Positions 1 through 7,995 of a DNA stretch of 50,174 bases are shown here, one piece after another. The notes under the pieces were generated by a model. It ran no database searches. It was not told the origin of the DNA and saw nothing but the letters and a program-made list of their open reading frames with translations. The stretch is from Hydrogenothermus sp964516095 (GTDB taxonomy: Bacteria > Aquificota > Aquificia > Aquificales > Hydrogenothermaceae): assembly GCA_964516095.1 (NCBI GenBank), contig CAZEYS010000005.1, positions 1 to 50,174 on the forward strand. The letters are read 5' to 3'. Made by a program: the position numbers and the translations under genes. How positions within the stretch are numbered: position 1 is the first letter of the stretch; every line of letters begins with the position of its first letter.

Positions 1-1
1 A

Positions 2-484
2 GGTTTATCCTATGTTAAGTCAAAATCTGAGGACTACTGTATAGACCCTGAAGAGTTTAAAAAATATGATATACATGTCCACGTACCAGCAGGAGCAATA
101 CCAAAAGACGGTCCATCTGCAGGAATAGCTATAACCACTGCAATATTCTCACTTTTTACTCAAAAACCTGTAAGTTCAGATGTTGCAATGACCGGAGAAA
201 TAACTCTTAGAGGGCATGTTTTGCCGGTAGGAGGTCTAAAAGAAAAGATATTGGCTGCTAAAAGAGCTGGAATTAAAACAGTAATACTTCCAAAAGGAAA
301 TAAAGACGAAGTAATGGAAGACTTACCTCCTTTTGTAAGAAAGAACTTAAATCTTGTATTTGTGGAACATATAGATGAGGTATTCCCAATTGCCATAGTC
401 GATTTTGATAAAATATGCAAAGATAAGAAAAAAACTAAAAAATCCAGAAGAAAAAAACAGGAAAAGGTAAGTGAAAAAGATTAG
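2..484 (+). CDS. lon: Lon protease, C-terminal part (partial, 5' end outside window)
   Basis: This is the end of ATP-dependent Lon protease, a cytoplasmic hexameric AAA+ protease that degrades misfolded and regulatory proteins. The open frame runs from the window edge without a start, so only about 160 residues of the proteolytic domain are seen. The Ser-Lys dyad is visible: the serine in KDGPSAG (codon 116-118) and the lysine in GGLKEK (codon 239-241), with the usual TGEITLRG segment between them. The C-terminus ends in an unusually lysine/arginine-rich tail (KKKTKKSRRKKQEK). The stop overlaps the next gene by 14 bp, suggesting cotranscription. Family assignment is certain; the ATPase part lies upstream of the window. 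Confidence 0.96.
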   Translation, partial: GLSYVKSKSEDYCIDPEEFKKYDIHVHVPAGAIPKDGPSAGIAITTAIFSLFTQKPVSSDVAMTGEITLRGHVLPVGGLKEKILAAKRAGIKTVILPKGNKDEVMEDLPPFVRKNLNLVFVEHIDEVFPIAIVDFDKICKDKKKTKKSRRKKQEKVSEKD

Positions 485-953
485 AAAGGCTACTGTTAAG
501 GATGCAAATGTTATATTTGATATTATCCAAAAGTTTGCCGTGGAAGGGGTGCTCCTTCCTCGGAGCTTAAACTCAATATACGAAAATATTAGAGACTTCT
601 GGGTATATGAGGAAAATTGTAGAATACTTGGAGTAGTATCTCTCCACGTTTACTGGGAAGATTTGGCAGAAATAAAGTCATTAGCTGTACTTCATCCATA
701 TCAACATAAAGGCATAGGTAGAAAATTGGTAGAAAAATGCATAGAAGATGCGAAAAGCATAGGCGTAAATAGAGTTTTTGCACTTACTTATGTCCCAGAG
801 TTTTTTGAAAAATTAGGATTTAAAATAACCGACAAATCAGATTTTCCTCAGAAAGTCTGGAATGAGTGTATACACTGTGTAAAGTTTAACGAATGCAAAG
901 AAATACCCGTTTCCTATAACATAAACCCTGAAAAAGAGGAAAAAGTTGCTTAA
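471..953 (+). CDS. argA: GNAT N-acetyltransferase, N-acetylglutamate synthase-like
   Basis: A 160-residue GNAT-fold acetyltransferase. The acetyl-CoA pyrophosphate loop is YQHKGIG (residues 77-83). The N-terminal LLPRS (28-32) and the Cys-containing tail FPQKVWNECIHC (125-136, with a further Cys at 142) are typical of the short, kinase-less N-acetylglutamate synthases that start arginine biosynthesis in many non-enteric bacteria. The start is GTG at 471, inside the 3' end of lon, preceded by GGAAAAGG. The 3' end overlaps the following phosphatase by 8 bp, so these genes are probably translated together. The GNAT family is certain; the specific substrate (glutamate) is inferred from the C-terminal motif and not from context. 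Confidence 0.8.
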   Translation: MKKIRKATVKDANVIFDIIQKFAVEGVLLPRSLNSIYENIRDFWVYEENCRILGVVSLHVYWEDLAEIKSLAVLHPYQHKGIGRKLVEKCIEDAKSIGVNRVFALTYVPEFFEKLGFKITDKSDFPQKVWNECIHCVKFNECKEIPVSYNINPEKEEKVA

Positions 954-1575
954 AAACCTTTATCTCTGTAGACATGGTGAAAGCGAGTACAATGAAAAAA
1001 GGATAATACAGGGGCATATTGATACATTTTTAACGCCTAAAGGTACTTTTCAAGCAAGATTGGCAGGAGAACATCTTAAAAAGTACAAGATAGATAAAAT
1101 ATACACTTCTGATTTAAGACGTGCTTATCAGACAGCAACTGTAATTGGGGATATACTGGGAATAGAACCTATAGTAGATAAAAGGATTAGAGAAATGAGT
1201 TTTGGACAGTGGGAAGGAAAAGCCTATGAAACTATCTACAAAGACCACATAGAAGACTGGAATAACTGGTTGAAAAACCCTGTAGCCTGCCCATTGCCAT
1301 CTCAAGAGGATTTTTTAGAATTTGGTAAAAGATTAAAGGACTTTCTATCTTATATAAAAACTGAAAAAGAAGAAAATATACTTGTAGTTGGACATGGTGG
1401 CTCTATTCAGGGAATAATATGTATAGAAATGGGACTTGGATTTGAAAACATATGGGCTTTAAGGCATGACAATACTGGAATATCATGTATATCATATGAA
1501 AATAAAAACCCATACCTTAAATTTTTAAACAATAGTGAGCATTTATATGAGGTTAAAACTATAAAAACTCTTTGA
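946..1575 (+). CDS. Histidine phosphatase superfamily protein (phosphoserine phosphatase-like)
   Basis: A 209-residue cofactor-independent phosphatase of the phosphoglycerate mutase-like superfamily. Catalytic residues are all present: RHGE (9-12, His10 the phospho-acceptor), Arg59 in the SDLRRA segment, Glu83 in the EMSFGQWEG segment and His150 in VVGHGG. The start is TTG at 946 with AGAGGA upstream, overlapping the acetyltransferase stop. In the Aquificota, proteins of this size and type include the metal-independent phosphoserine phosphatase of Hydrogenobacter, so a role in serine synthesis is plausible. Alpha-ribazole phosphatase (CobC) and true mutases have the same core, so the substrate is open. 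Its stop codon lies inside the -35 box of the promoter for the next gene. Confidence 0.85.
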   Translation: MLKNLYLCRHGESEYNEKRIIQGHIDTFLTPKGTFQARLAGEHLKKYKIDKIYTSDLRRAYQTATVIGDILGIEPIVDKRIREMSFGQWEGKAYETIYKDHIEDWNNWLKNPVACPLPSQEDFLEFGKRLKDFLSYIKTEKEENILVVGHGGSIQGIICIEMGLGFENIWALRHDNTGISCISYENKNPYLKFLNNSEHLYEVKTIKTL

Positions 1576-1602
1576 CATATATAAATATATGTGCTTTATA
1601 AT
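1572..1602 (+). promoter_or_regulatory. Sigma70-like promoter for ccsB
   Basis: A perfect TTGACA at 1572-1577 is followed by TTTATA at 1595-1600 (17-bp spacer) or TATAAT at 1597-1602 (19-bp spacer). The start site would be near 1608, about 30 bp before ccsB. The -35 box overlaps the stop codon of the upstream phosphatase gene. Confidence 0.7.
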
Positions 1603-1637
1603 TCTAATGGATAGAAAGTTTTTACAAGGAGGATAAG

Positions 1638-2753
1638 ATGGAACAGGTAATTACTTATAAAGAAAAAGGTTCCTTGTCCAGTGGTGTGATTTTTGCAGTA
1701 GTGGCTATTCTTTTTATATTAGGACTTGCAACTATTTCCGTAATATCAGGAAAAATACACAATGTTTTACTCTTTCAGATAAGCGGAGTTTTTTATCTGG
1801 CTGCTGCTGTTTTTTATATAATTGCCGTGTTTTTAAAAGGAGACAAGCTATCTAAAATAGCAACACTTACAGCTTTTCTTGCCTGGTCTATACAGAGTGC
1901 TGCCCTTTTTGTTAGAGGAATAGAAGCATATCAGCTTGGTATTTTCCATCCACCTTGGACAAATCTTTATGAGTCTTTAATGTTTTTCCCATGGCTTGCA
2001 ACCACTCTATATCTTTATATCGAAAGACAGTATAAAGTTAAGGCTATAGGTGCATTTTTCTTTCCTATTGTTGCCTTCTTAATAATATGGGCACATCAAT
2101 TTAATACAGAAATAGACCCACTTGTTCCGGCACTTAGAAGTTACTGGTTGTATATACATGTTCTGGCATCTTTCGCTGGATATGCAGGATTTACAGTTGC
2201 CTTTGGGGCTTCTGTGGCATTTTTAATTAAAAATAACTACGATAAAAACATTAGAGTTAACATAAAACATATAGCTGGTTTCATATTATCCTTAATTTTA
2301 TTAATTCCATTTGGGTACTGGACACTAACAGGTGCCAAAGATTTAAAAACTATGGTTATGGGTGTTATATTTATCATGCTACTTCTTACATTTATATACT
2401 TTGCTACTTATGTGTTAAAACCTGTTGGAAAGTTCTTGCCATCTAAAACTATTCTTTCAGAAATAGCACTTAAAGCTGTAGCTCTATCGTTCCCAATATG
2501 GACAGCTTCTATAATACTTGGTGGTGCGTGGGCTAATGAAGCCTGGGGAAGTTACTGGAGCTGGGATCCAAAAGAGAACTGGGCTTTGATTGTATGGCTT
2601 TTCTTTGCTGCTTATATTCATGGAAGAACAATAGGAAAGTGGAAAGATACAACTGCAAGCTGGATTGTAGTTGCAGGGTTTATTATGCTTCTAATATGTT
2701 ATTTTGGGGTGAATTTATACTTTCCTGGTTTACACAGTTATGCAACAGAGTAA
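1638..2753 (+). CDS. ccsB: Cytochrome c biogenesis protein CcsB (System II heme handling)
   Basis: A 371-residue multi-pass inner-membrane protein with about eight hydrophobic segments. It carries the tryptophan-rich heme-binding signature of the CcmF/CcsA/CcsB-type cytochrome c assembly family, WGSYWSWDPKENW (303-315), followed by an AAYIHGR stretch. In System II it works with ResB/CcsA-type partners to deliver heme to apocytochromes at the outer face of the membrane. This part alone corresponds to the ResC/CcsA half, and no ResB half is seen next to it. The ribosome binding site AAGGAGG lies 7 bp before the ATG. It has its own promoter and ends 3 bp from the convergent ispD. Confidence 0.88.
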   Translation: MEQVITYKEKGSLSSGVIFAVVAILFILGLATISVISGKIHNVLLFQISGVFYLAAAVFYIIAVFLKGDKLSKIATLTAFLAWSIQSAALFVRGIEAYQLGIFHPPWTNLYESLMFFPWLATTLYLYIERQYKVKAIGAFFFPIVAFLIIWAHQFNTEIDPLVPALRSYWLYIHVLASFAGYAGFTVAFGASVAFLIKNNYDKNIRVNIKHIAGFILSLILLIPFGYWTLTGAKDLKTMVMGVIFIMLLLTFIYFATYVLKPVGKFLPSKTILSEIALKAVALSFPIWTASIILGGAWANEAWGSYWSWDPKENWALIVWLFFAAYIHGRTIGKWKDTTASWIVVAGFIMLLICYFGVNLYFPGLHSYATE

Positions 2754-2756
2754 TTG

Positions 2757-3434
2757 TTAAAGTAATGGGCCTTTGCGCCCTTTGTTTAAAATACAATTTG
2801 CAAGTATAAGGTCCTCTTTTGTTGTTATTTTAAAGTTAAGTATACTTCCTTTGTTGACAACAACGTTTCCACCTATTTTCTCAACTAAAAAACTATCATC
2901 TGTTCCCTGTATTTTTTCTTTAAGTGCATTTTCATGTGCTTTTTTCAGAATATCAAATTTAAAGCATTGGGGTGTCTGTACGATATACAATTCATCTCTG
3001 TTTAGAGTATCTATTACTTTATTGTTTTTAACCTTTTTAACTGTATCTCTTGCTGGTATTGCAGTTATACTTCCATCAAATCCCTTTTTTACATTTTCTA
3101 TTGATTCTTTAAACATACTCTCTGAGGCAAAAGGCCTTGCAGCATCATGGATAACGACTATATCTGCATCATCAATAGTTTTTAAAGCGTTATATACAGA
3201 CTCTTGTCTTTCTTTTCCTCCAGCTACTTTTTTAACAGTCTTAAAGGAGAAAATTTTAACTTTATCTAAATCTTCTTTAGGAAGAACTAAAACTATATAA
3301 TCTATTTCATCTATTTTATTTAAAGTGTTTAAAGAGTACTGAAAAACAGGCTCTCCCTTTATTTTTGTAAACTGTTTTTTCTCTCCAAACCTTTTACCTG
3401 ATCCTGCAGCAAGTAAAATTGCAACAGTTTTCAA
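2757..3434 (-). CDS. ispD: 2-C-methyl-D-erythritol 4-phosphate cytidylyltransferase
   Basis: A 225-residue cytoplasmic enzyme of the non-mevalonate isoprenoid pathway that joins CTP and methylerythritol phosphate. The N-terminal nucleotide-binding motif is LLAAGSGKRFGEKKQ (7-21). Other conserved segments are AGGKERQESV (71-80), IHDAARP (95-101) and ARDTVK (128-133), then NRDELYIVQTPQ (145-156) near the substrate site. Length is normal for IspD. The start is TTG at 3434, preceded on the minus strand by AGAGG; it lies 8 bp after the small secreted protein gene, so it is the last gene of a uvrB operon. The two genes at its 3' side converge tail to tail. Confidence 0.96.
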   Translation of the reverse strand: MKTVAILLAAGSGKRFGEKKQFTKIKGEPVFQYSLNTLNKIDEIDYIVLVLPKEDLDKVKIFSFKTVKKVAGGKERQESVYNALKTIDDADIVVIHDAARPFASESMFKESIENVKKGFDGSITAIPARDTVKKVKNNKVIDTLNRDELYIVQTPQCFKFDILKKAHENALKEKIQGTDDSFLVEKIGGNVVVNKGSILNFKITTKEDLILANCILNKGRKGPLL

Positions 3435-3442
3435 TTTAACCT

Positions 3443-3880
3443 CTACTTTATATCTTCTACTATCATTATTTTAACAGGAGTATTGGGATTGGTCTGGCTT
3501 TTATCCAGTCCTATAATAGAATTTTTGTCAAGTATATAGCCTTTTGTAGAGTAATCTTTAATTTTATTGTTTTCGTTACAACTTATTTTAGAGATATTTC
3601 CATAAAATCTATCAAGCTGTGGATTATATATAAGCTCACCTACTGCATTGCAATTTTTAAAATCATTTGATGTTAAAGTTATAGATATAGGATACACTTG
3701 AGGTGGTTCATTTTCAGTATTTTGCCGATAAGAAGCCTGATTTTGTTGGGGTTGTTGGTTTGCAGGTAAAACGATACCAACATTTAAAACTCCATCTATA
3801 ATATCTCCTTTTTTTATTAAAAATTTTTTTGCATAGGCTACAGATATAAAAAGAGCAAGTATTATAAAGATAATTCTCAT
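3443..3880 (-). CDS. Small exported protein resembling the TraB/VirB10 beta-barrel domain
   Basis: A 145-residue protein with a clear N-terminal signal peptide (hydrophobic run at residues 3-16 ending AYA). The mature part reads like a minimal version of the C-terminal periplasmic domain of conjugative pilus protein TraB: a KKGDIIDGVLNVGIVLP segment, then a Gln/Asn linker, then ISITLTSNDFKNCNAVGEL, then RFYGNISKISC and a TKGYILDKNSIIGLD segment. The two cysteines (F-x-N-C and I-S-C) fall where TraB has its conserved pair. The usual N-terminal anchor and coiled coil are absent. Its ATG overlaps the uvrB stop by 4 bp (ATGA). The TraB resemblance is recalled from family patterns and needs a profile search; function is unknown. 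Confidence 0.75.
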   Translation of the reverse strand: MRIIFIILALFISVAYAKKFLIKKGDIIDGVLNVGIVLPANQQPQQNQASYRQNTENEPPQVYPISITLTSNDFKNCNAVGELIYNPQLDRFYGNISKISCNENNKIKDYSTKGYILDKNSIIGLDKSQTNPNTPVKIMIVEDIK

Positions 3881-5862
3881 AATGAAACTGCCACCTTTTT
3901 CAATTTTTCTATTTTATCTCTTAATGCTGCAGCTTTTTCAAATTCCCAGTTCTTAGCGTATTTCCACATTTGCTCTTCAAGTTTTTCTATTTCTTTAAGT
4001 AACTCCTCTTCTGAACTTATATTATCGGGTAAATCTTCATACATTTTTATTCCGATTTCTTCTAAATTTATTAATTCTTTTATTTCTTTTTGTACAGTTT
4101 TTGGCTGTATTCCATGTTTTTTATTATACTCTTTTTGAATTTTTCTTCTTCTGTTAGTTTCTTCAATAGCTTTCTCCATTGCTGGTGTTATTTTATCTGC
4201 ATATAAAATAGCTTTCCCATGCACATTTCGAGCAGCTCTTCCTATAATCTGTATTAAGGCTGTTGTAGATCTTAGAAAACCTTGTTTGTCTGCATCTAAT
4301 ATGGCAACCAATGATACTTCAGGCATATCTATTCCTTCTCGTAGTAAATTTACTCCAACAATAACATCATATTTTCCTTCTCGTAATTCTTTTATAATTT
4401 TAGCTCTCTGTATTGTATCTATCTCTGAATGTAGATAAACTGCTTTTATTTCTCTTTCCTGTAAGTAATCTGCAAGATTTTCTGCCATCTTTTTAGTAAG
4501 TGTAATTACAATAGCCCTTTCTCCTTGTTCTTTTCTTTTCCATATTTCGTTTATAAGGTCATCTATCTGTCCTTCTGTAGGTCTAACTTCAACTTCTGGA
4601 TCCAATAAGCCGGTAGGTCTTATTATCTGTTCTACTATTACACCCTTAGACCTTTCTATTTCCCATTTGGATGGCGTTGCTGATACGTATATTGCCTTTT
4701 GGATTTTTTCTAAAAATTCATCAAATTTTAAAGGTCTGTTATCATAAGCCGACTTCATTCTCCATCCATACTTCACAAGGTTTTCTTTTCTACGTCTATC
4801 TCCGTTGTACATAGCCCTTATTTGAGGAATAGTTACATGAGACTCATCCACTATAAGTAAAAAGTCGTCAGGAAAGTAATCTAAAAGTGTGTAAGGTGCC
4901 TCTCCAGGTTTCCTTCCATCAAAGTATCTGGAATAGTTCTCTATTCCCTTACATGTCCCAAGTTCCAACATCATTTCAATATCATACTTGGTTCTTTGAT
5001 AAAGTCTGTTTGCTTCAATTTCTTTTCCGGCTCTTTTAAATTCTTCAACTTCCTTTTCCAGATCTATCTCTATCTGTTTTATAGCTTCTGTCATATCTGG
5101 TCTTGGTATTACATAGTGGCTGGCAGGGAAAATAACGGTAGTATTTAGTTTTCTTTTTACCTTTCTATTAAAAAGCTCAAGTTCAGATATGCTTTCAATT
5201 TCATCACCAAAAAATTCTATTCTCAAAATTGTGTCTTCTGTATGTGATGGTAGAATTTCTATGGTATCACCTTTGACACTGAATGTTCCTCTTTTAAAAG
5301 AGTAATCATCCCTTTGATACTGGAGTTCTATGAGTTTTTTCAAGAGCTTTTGTCTGTCAATCTGCATACCTGTGTAAAGATGAAGTCTAAGCTTTTCATA
5401 AAATTCTGGTGTTCCAAGACCGTAAATACACGATACAGATGCTACTACAATTGTGTCTGGTCTTTCAATCAAACTTTTTGTTGCAGAGTGTCTTAACTTA
5501 TCTATTGCATCATTTATGGAACTGTCTTTTTCTATATATATGTCTTTTTCTGGAATATAGGCTTCTGGTTGATAATAATCGTAATAAGAGACAAAGTACT
5601 CAACTGCATTATCAGGGAAGATTTCTTTCAATTCTCTATATATCTGAGCTGCCAGTGTTTTATTGTGAGTTAACACTAAAGCAGGTTTTCCGTACTTTTC
5701 GATTGTTTTGGCAAATGTTATTGTTTTGCCTGTTCCAGTAGCTCCAAGTAAAACTTGCTCTTTTACACCGCTTTTTAAATTTTCATAAAGCTGTTTTATA
5801 GCTTTCGGTTGGTCTCCAGCAGGCTCAAATGGAAGTTTTATTTTAAAAGGAGTTTTTATCAT
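3877..5862 (-). CDS. uvrB: Excinuclease ABC subunit B
   Basis: A 661-residue DNA damage recognition helicase of nucleotide excision repair, which loads damaged DNA for UvrC incision. Walker A is GATGTGKT (40-47). The beta-hairpin that inserts between strands is seen as YYDYYQPEAYIP, followed by the VASVSCIYGLG segment. Helicase motifs include DESH, SATPS and the QIIGRAARN segment (motif VI). The C-terminal UVR domain (about 615-655) that contacts UvrC is complete. Length matches the family. The ribosome binding site on the minus strand is GAGGAG. It is the first gene of a three-gene operon, divergent from the O-methyltransferase across 66 bp; no LexA-type box is recognised there. Confidence 0.98.
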   Translation of the reverse strand: MIKTPFKIKLPFEPAGDQPKAIKQLYENLKSGVKEQVLLGATGTGKTITFAKTIEKYGKPALVLTHNKTLAAQIYRELKEIFPDNAVEYFVSYYDYYQPEAYIPEKDIYIEKDSSINDAIDKLRHSATKSLIERPDTIVVASVSCIYGLGTPEFYEKLRLHLYTGMQIDRQKLLKKLIELQYQRDDYSFKRGTFSVKGDTIEILPSHTEDTILRIEFFGDEIESISELELFNRKVKRKLNTTVIFPASHYVIPRPDMTEAIKQIEIDLEKEVEEFKRAGKEIEANRLYQRTKYDIEMMLELGTCKGIENYSRYFDGRKPGEAPYTLLDYFPDDFLLIVDESHVTIPQIRAMYNGDRRRKENLVKYGWRMKSAYDNRPLKFDEFLEKIQKAIYVSATPSKWEIERSKGVIVEQIIRPTGLLDPEVEVRPTEGQIDDLINEIWKRKEQGERAIVITLTKKMAENLADYLQEREIKAVYLHSEIDTIQRAKIIKELREGKYDVIVGVNLLREGIDMPEVSLVAILDADKQGFLRSTTALIQIIGRAARNVHGKAILYADKITPAMEKAIEETNRRRKIQKEYNKKHGIQPKTVQKEIKELINLEEIGIKMYEDLPDNISSEEELLKEIEKLEEQMWKYAKNWEFEKAAALRDKIEKLKKVAVSL

Positions 5863-5928
5863 ACCGGCTCCTCGAACATTATTTTTAAATTAAAATATTT
5901 TAAAATCAAAAAAATCAAGGAAGAAGTT

Positions 5929-6555
5929 ATGAATTTTATAACAAATCCAGATATAGAAAAATATCTATACTCTCTTTCTATAGATGAAGACCCTGTTTTA
6001 TTGGAAATGGAACAGTATGGTCATTCTTTAAATTTCCCAATTGTAGATAAACTTGTTGGAAAACTACTTTACATTTTGACTAAAATAAAAAAACCTAAAC
6101 TCGTTGTAGAACTTGGTTCTGGTTTTGGATATTCTGCCTACTGGTTCGCAAAGGCATTAGAAAATGGTGGTAAGGTGGTTTTAAACGAATACAAAGAAGA
6201 AAATATAAAACTTGCACAGAAATTTTTTAAAAAAGCCAATCTTTTAGACAAAGCTGTTTTTGAAATAGGTGACGCAGTTGAAAATGCACAAAAATATAAG
6301 GATATAGATATTCTTTTTTTAGACCATGAGAAAAGTAGATACTTAGAGGCGGTAAAAACTCTTGAAAAAAATTTATCAGAAGAGGCACTTATTATAGCCG
6401 ATAATGTACTGTGGCATGGAAAGGTTATCGAAAAGGAACCAGACAATAAAACTAAAAAGATTATGGAATTTAATGAATATATGTTTAAAAGTGGAAAATA
6501 CTTTTCTTCTATAATACCTTTAAGAGACGGCGTTCTTATAGCTTTAAAGTTGTGA
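5929..6555 (+). CDS. O-methyltransferase, class I SAM-dependent
   Basis: A 208-residue soluble methyltransferase of the caffeoyl-CoA/catechol O-methyltransferase type. The SAM-binding glycine motif is LVVELGSGFGYSAYW (58-72), followed by an acidic residue in the VVLNEYKE segment. The metal/substrate acidic positions appear in DILFLDHEKSRYLEAV and ADNVLWHGKV, as in family members that bind a divalent cation. The frame is open further upstream to 5809, but the ATG at 5929 preceded by AAGGAAG is the better start, since earlier codons lie inside uvrB on the other strand. The natural substrate cannot be told from sequence. Confidence 0.85.
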   Translation: MNFITNPDIEKYLYSLSIDEDPVLLEMEQYGHSLNFPIVDKLVGKLLYILTKIKKPKLVVELGSGFGYSAYWFAKALENGGKVVLNEYKEENIKLAQKFFKKANLLDKAVFEIGDAVENAQKYKDIDILFLDHEKSRYLEAVKTLEKNLSEEALIIADNVLWHGKVIEKEPDNKTKKIMEFNEYMFKSGKYFSSIIPLRDGVLIALKL

Positions 6556-6634
6556 ATTTGGCTAATTTAGCACACAATTGTCCCAAAACAGCCAGCTATC
6601 GAATTTTAAGGTTAGTTATTAGTATAATCAAAAT

Positions 6635-6650
6635 TGGCATGATTATTGCT
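6635..6650 (+). promoter_or_regulatory. Sigma54 (RpoN) -24/-12 promoter
   Basis: The sequence TTGGCATG-N4-TTGCT matches the sigma54 consensus YTGGCACG-N4-TTGCW with one mismatch. The invariant GG (6636-6637) and GC (6648-6649) have the obligatory 12-bp register. It lies in an intergenic gap, points right, and would start transcription near 6661. The only sequence it can transcribe before the terminator at 6703-6727 is a short RNA. Confidence 0.6.
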
Positions 6651-6660
6651 TTCATCTATA

Positions 6661-6727
6661 TTGGATGTGGATAATTCTGCTGCTGCGAACCTGCCCTTTC
6701 TGAGGGGGATATTCCCCCTTTTTTTTT
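6661..6727 (+). ncRNA. Candidate sigma54-dependent small RNA
   Basis: The span from the predicted sigma54 start (about 6661) to the end of the terminator U-tract (6727) gives an RNA of about 65 nt. No ribosome binding site or convincing reading frame is present. The segment 6679-6718 is clearly richer in G+C than its surroundings, as expected for structured RNA. Besides the terminator stem it can form an alternative hairpin (CCCT 6694-6697 with AGGG 6703-6706) that competes for the same G-run. Its 3' end abuts the stop codon of the convergent flgL gene. This is an inference from promoter plus terminator only; the alternative is a leftover leader of a lost gene. Confidence 0.4.
6703..6727 (+). 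terminator. Intrinsic terminator
   Basis: The stem AGGGGGA (6703-6709) pairs with TCCCCCT (6713-6719) around a 3-nt loop and is followed by an unbroken T run to 6727. The T run lies only on the plus-strand side, so it terminates rightward transcription (the O-methyltransferase transcript and the sigma54 RNA), not flgL. Confidence 0.88.
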
Positions 6728-7961
6728 ATTTAAGAAAATTCAGTAGTGAAAGGTCTTTATTTTGGTTAAATGATGCAAGTAAGGCTTCATAAGCTGTTTT
6801 TATTTTTTCAAGTTGGGAAATAACATCAGCATAGTCTGCATCTTCTAATTTAGATGCTAAATTAGAAAAGACTGTTTGTATATACTCATTCTGCGGTTTT
6901 AAATCTTCTATAACAGAAATCTGAGTACCTATTCGTGATCTTCCAGCCATGGCAGTATTCAATCCTTTATCAAATGTATCCAGTATTGTTGATAAACCTC
7001 CAAGTTTTTCAGATAACAGCGTTCCTGAATCTGAAACTTCTATTGGTATTGACAGGTCTTTAGCAACCAATCCAAGTCTTTTAACTCCTTCTTTATCAGT
7101 GAAAACAAATGCTTCCACATATTTGTTAGACGGGTTATTATTGATTGCATCAACAAGTTCTTTTAAAGTAGATGGTTTTGTCGCGTCTGTAGTATTACCA
7201 TCATAATCTACAGTAAATGTGAAATTCCCATATTTAATAGTTAGCGTACCACTTTCTGTTGTTGGCACAAGCTGGTCATTTTCACTGGTATACCCCATAT
7301 TGGAAAGATAACTGTGTAATTTATAGATTTCTCCGCTGTCTAAAATACTGCTTATATCATCTAAAGCTCTAACTAAAGCCAGTTTTTCTGTGGGAGATGT
7401 ATTTAAACCTGTTTTTACTGTTCCTATATACTGTGTTCCATCCAGTGTAGTGTTTAGTTCTACTCCTTTAGATATTGGAACCTTTGTTTCACGATGTTCT
7501 CCTTGATAATTTCCATTTATATCAAAAGGGTCTATCTGGGAATTTACACCACCAAATATTCTGGAGTCTCCAACTGCAACATTAGCCTTTTTAAGTATAT
7601 AGTTTCTTACACTCTCAAAATAATCCCTTAACACATTGGCGTCTTCTGCATCCATTACACCAGTGTTTAATACCTGTATTATGTGAACGCGGGCTTCTTG
7701 AGATATATCAACTATATTATCTAAACTACTTTCAGCCACATCAAGAATAGAATTTACCAAATCCATATTACGATTATAAGTAGCTATATCCTGATTTAAC
7801 CTTTTTAATCTCAGAGCTTTTGCAGCGTCTACAGGAGCATCAGAAGGTGCTAAAATCTTTTTACCAGATGCAAGCTGGTTATTATATCTTAATAGCTTAT
7901 TTTCTTTTATTTCGTTGGCCTTTAAAAAGTTATTGTAAAATGCAATATCTGGTATTCTCAT
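6726..7961 (-). CDS. flgL: Flagellar hook-associated protein 3 (hook-filament junction)
   Basis: A 411-residue axial protein that forms the second junction layer between hook and filament. The N-terminus has the flagellin-like coiled-coil region with the family core YNNQLASGKKILAPSDAP (25-42), followed by LRLKRLNQDIATYNRN. The C-terminal helix (about 335-411: RIGTQISVIEDL, LEDADYADVISQLEKIK) is the matching coiled-coil partner. The middle (about 140-330) is the variable surface-exposed part. It is exported by the type III apparatus without a cleaved signal, with FlgN as likely chaperone. It follows flgK with a 73-bp gap that carries its own sigma28-like promoter. Confidence 0.93.
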   Translation of the reverse strand: MRIPDIAFYNNFLKANEIKENKLLRYNNQLASGKKILAPSDAPVDAAKALRLKRLNQDIATYNRNMDLVNSILDVAESSLDNIVDISQEARVHIIQVLNTGVMDAEDANVLRDYFESVRNYILKKANVAVGDSRIFGGVNSQIDPFDINGNYQGEHRETKVPISKGVELNTTLDGTQYIGTVKTGLNTSPTEKLALVRALDDISSILDSGEIYKLHSYLSNMGYTSENDQLVPTTESGTLTIKYGNFTFTVDYDGNTTDATKPSTLKELVDAINNNPSNKYVEAFVFTDKEGVKRLGLVAKDLSIPIEVSDSGTLLSEKLGGLSTILDTFDKGLNTAMAGRSRIGTQISVIEDLKPQNEYIQTVFSNLASKLEDADYADVISQLEKIKTAYEALLASFNQNKDLSLLNFLK

Positions 7962-7995
7962 CTTTCAACACCTGCCAAAGTAGTTCAATATAAAT

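Noticed and set aside
3705..3731. GCCGATAA on the plus strand within the TraB-like gene
   Set aside because: No -35 match and it would transcribe antisense to an operon with no plus-strand gene nearby.
6378..6404. GCCGATAA in the O-methyltransferase gene
   Set aside because: The correctly spaced upstream position reads AGAA, and the box encodes the conserved Ala-Asp-Asn of the enzyme.
6703..6727. Bidirectional terminator also serving flgL
   Set aside because: On the minus strand the stem is not followed by a T run, so it should not stop leftward transcription efficiently.
6661..6804. A TTG-initiated reading frame downstream of the sigma54 promoter
   Set aside because: No ribosome binding site, it reads through the terminator hairpin and T run, and then antisense into flgL; the composition is not protein-like.
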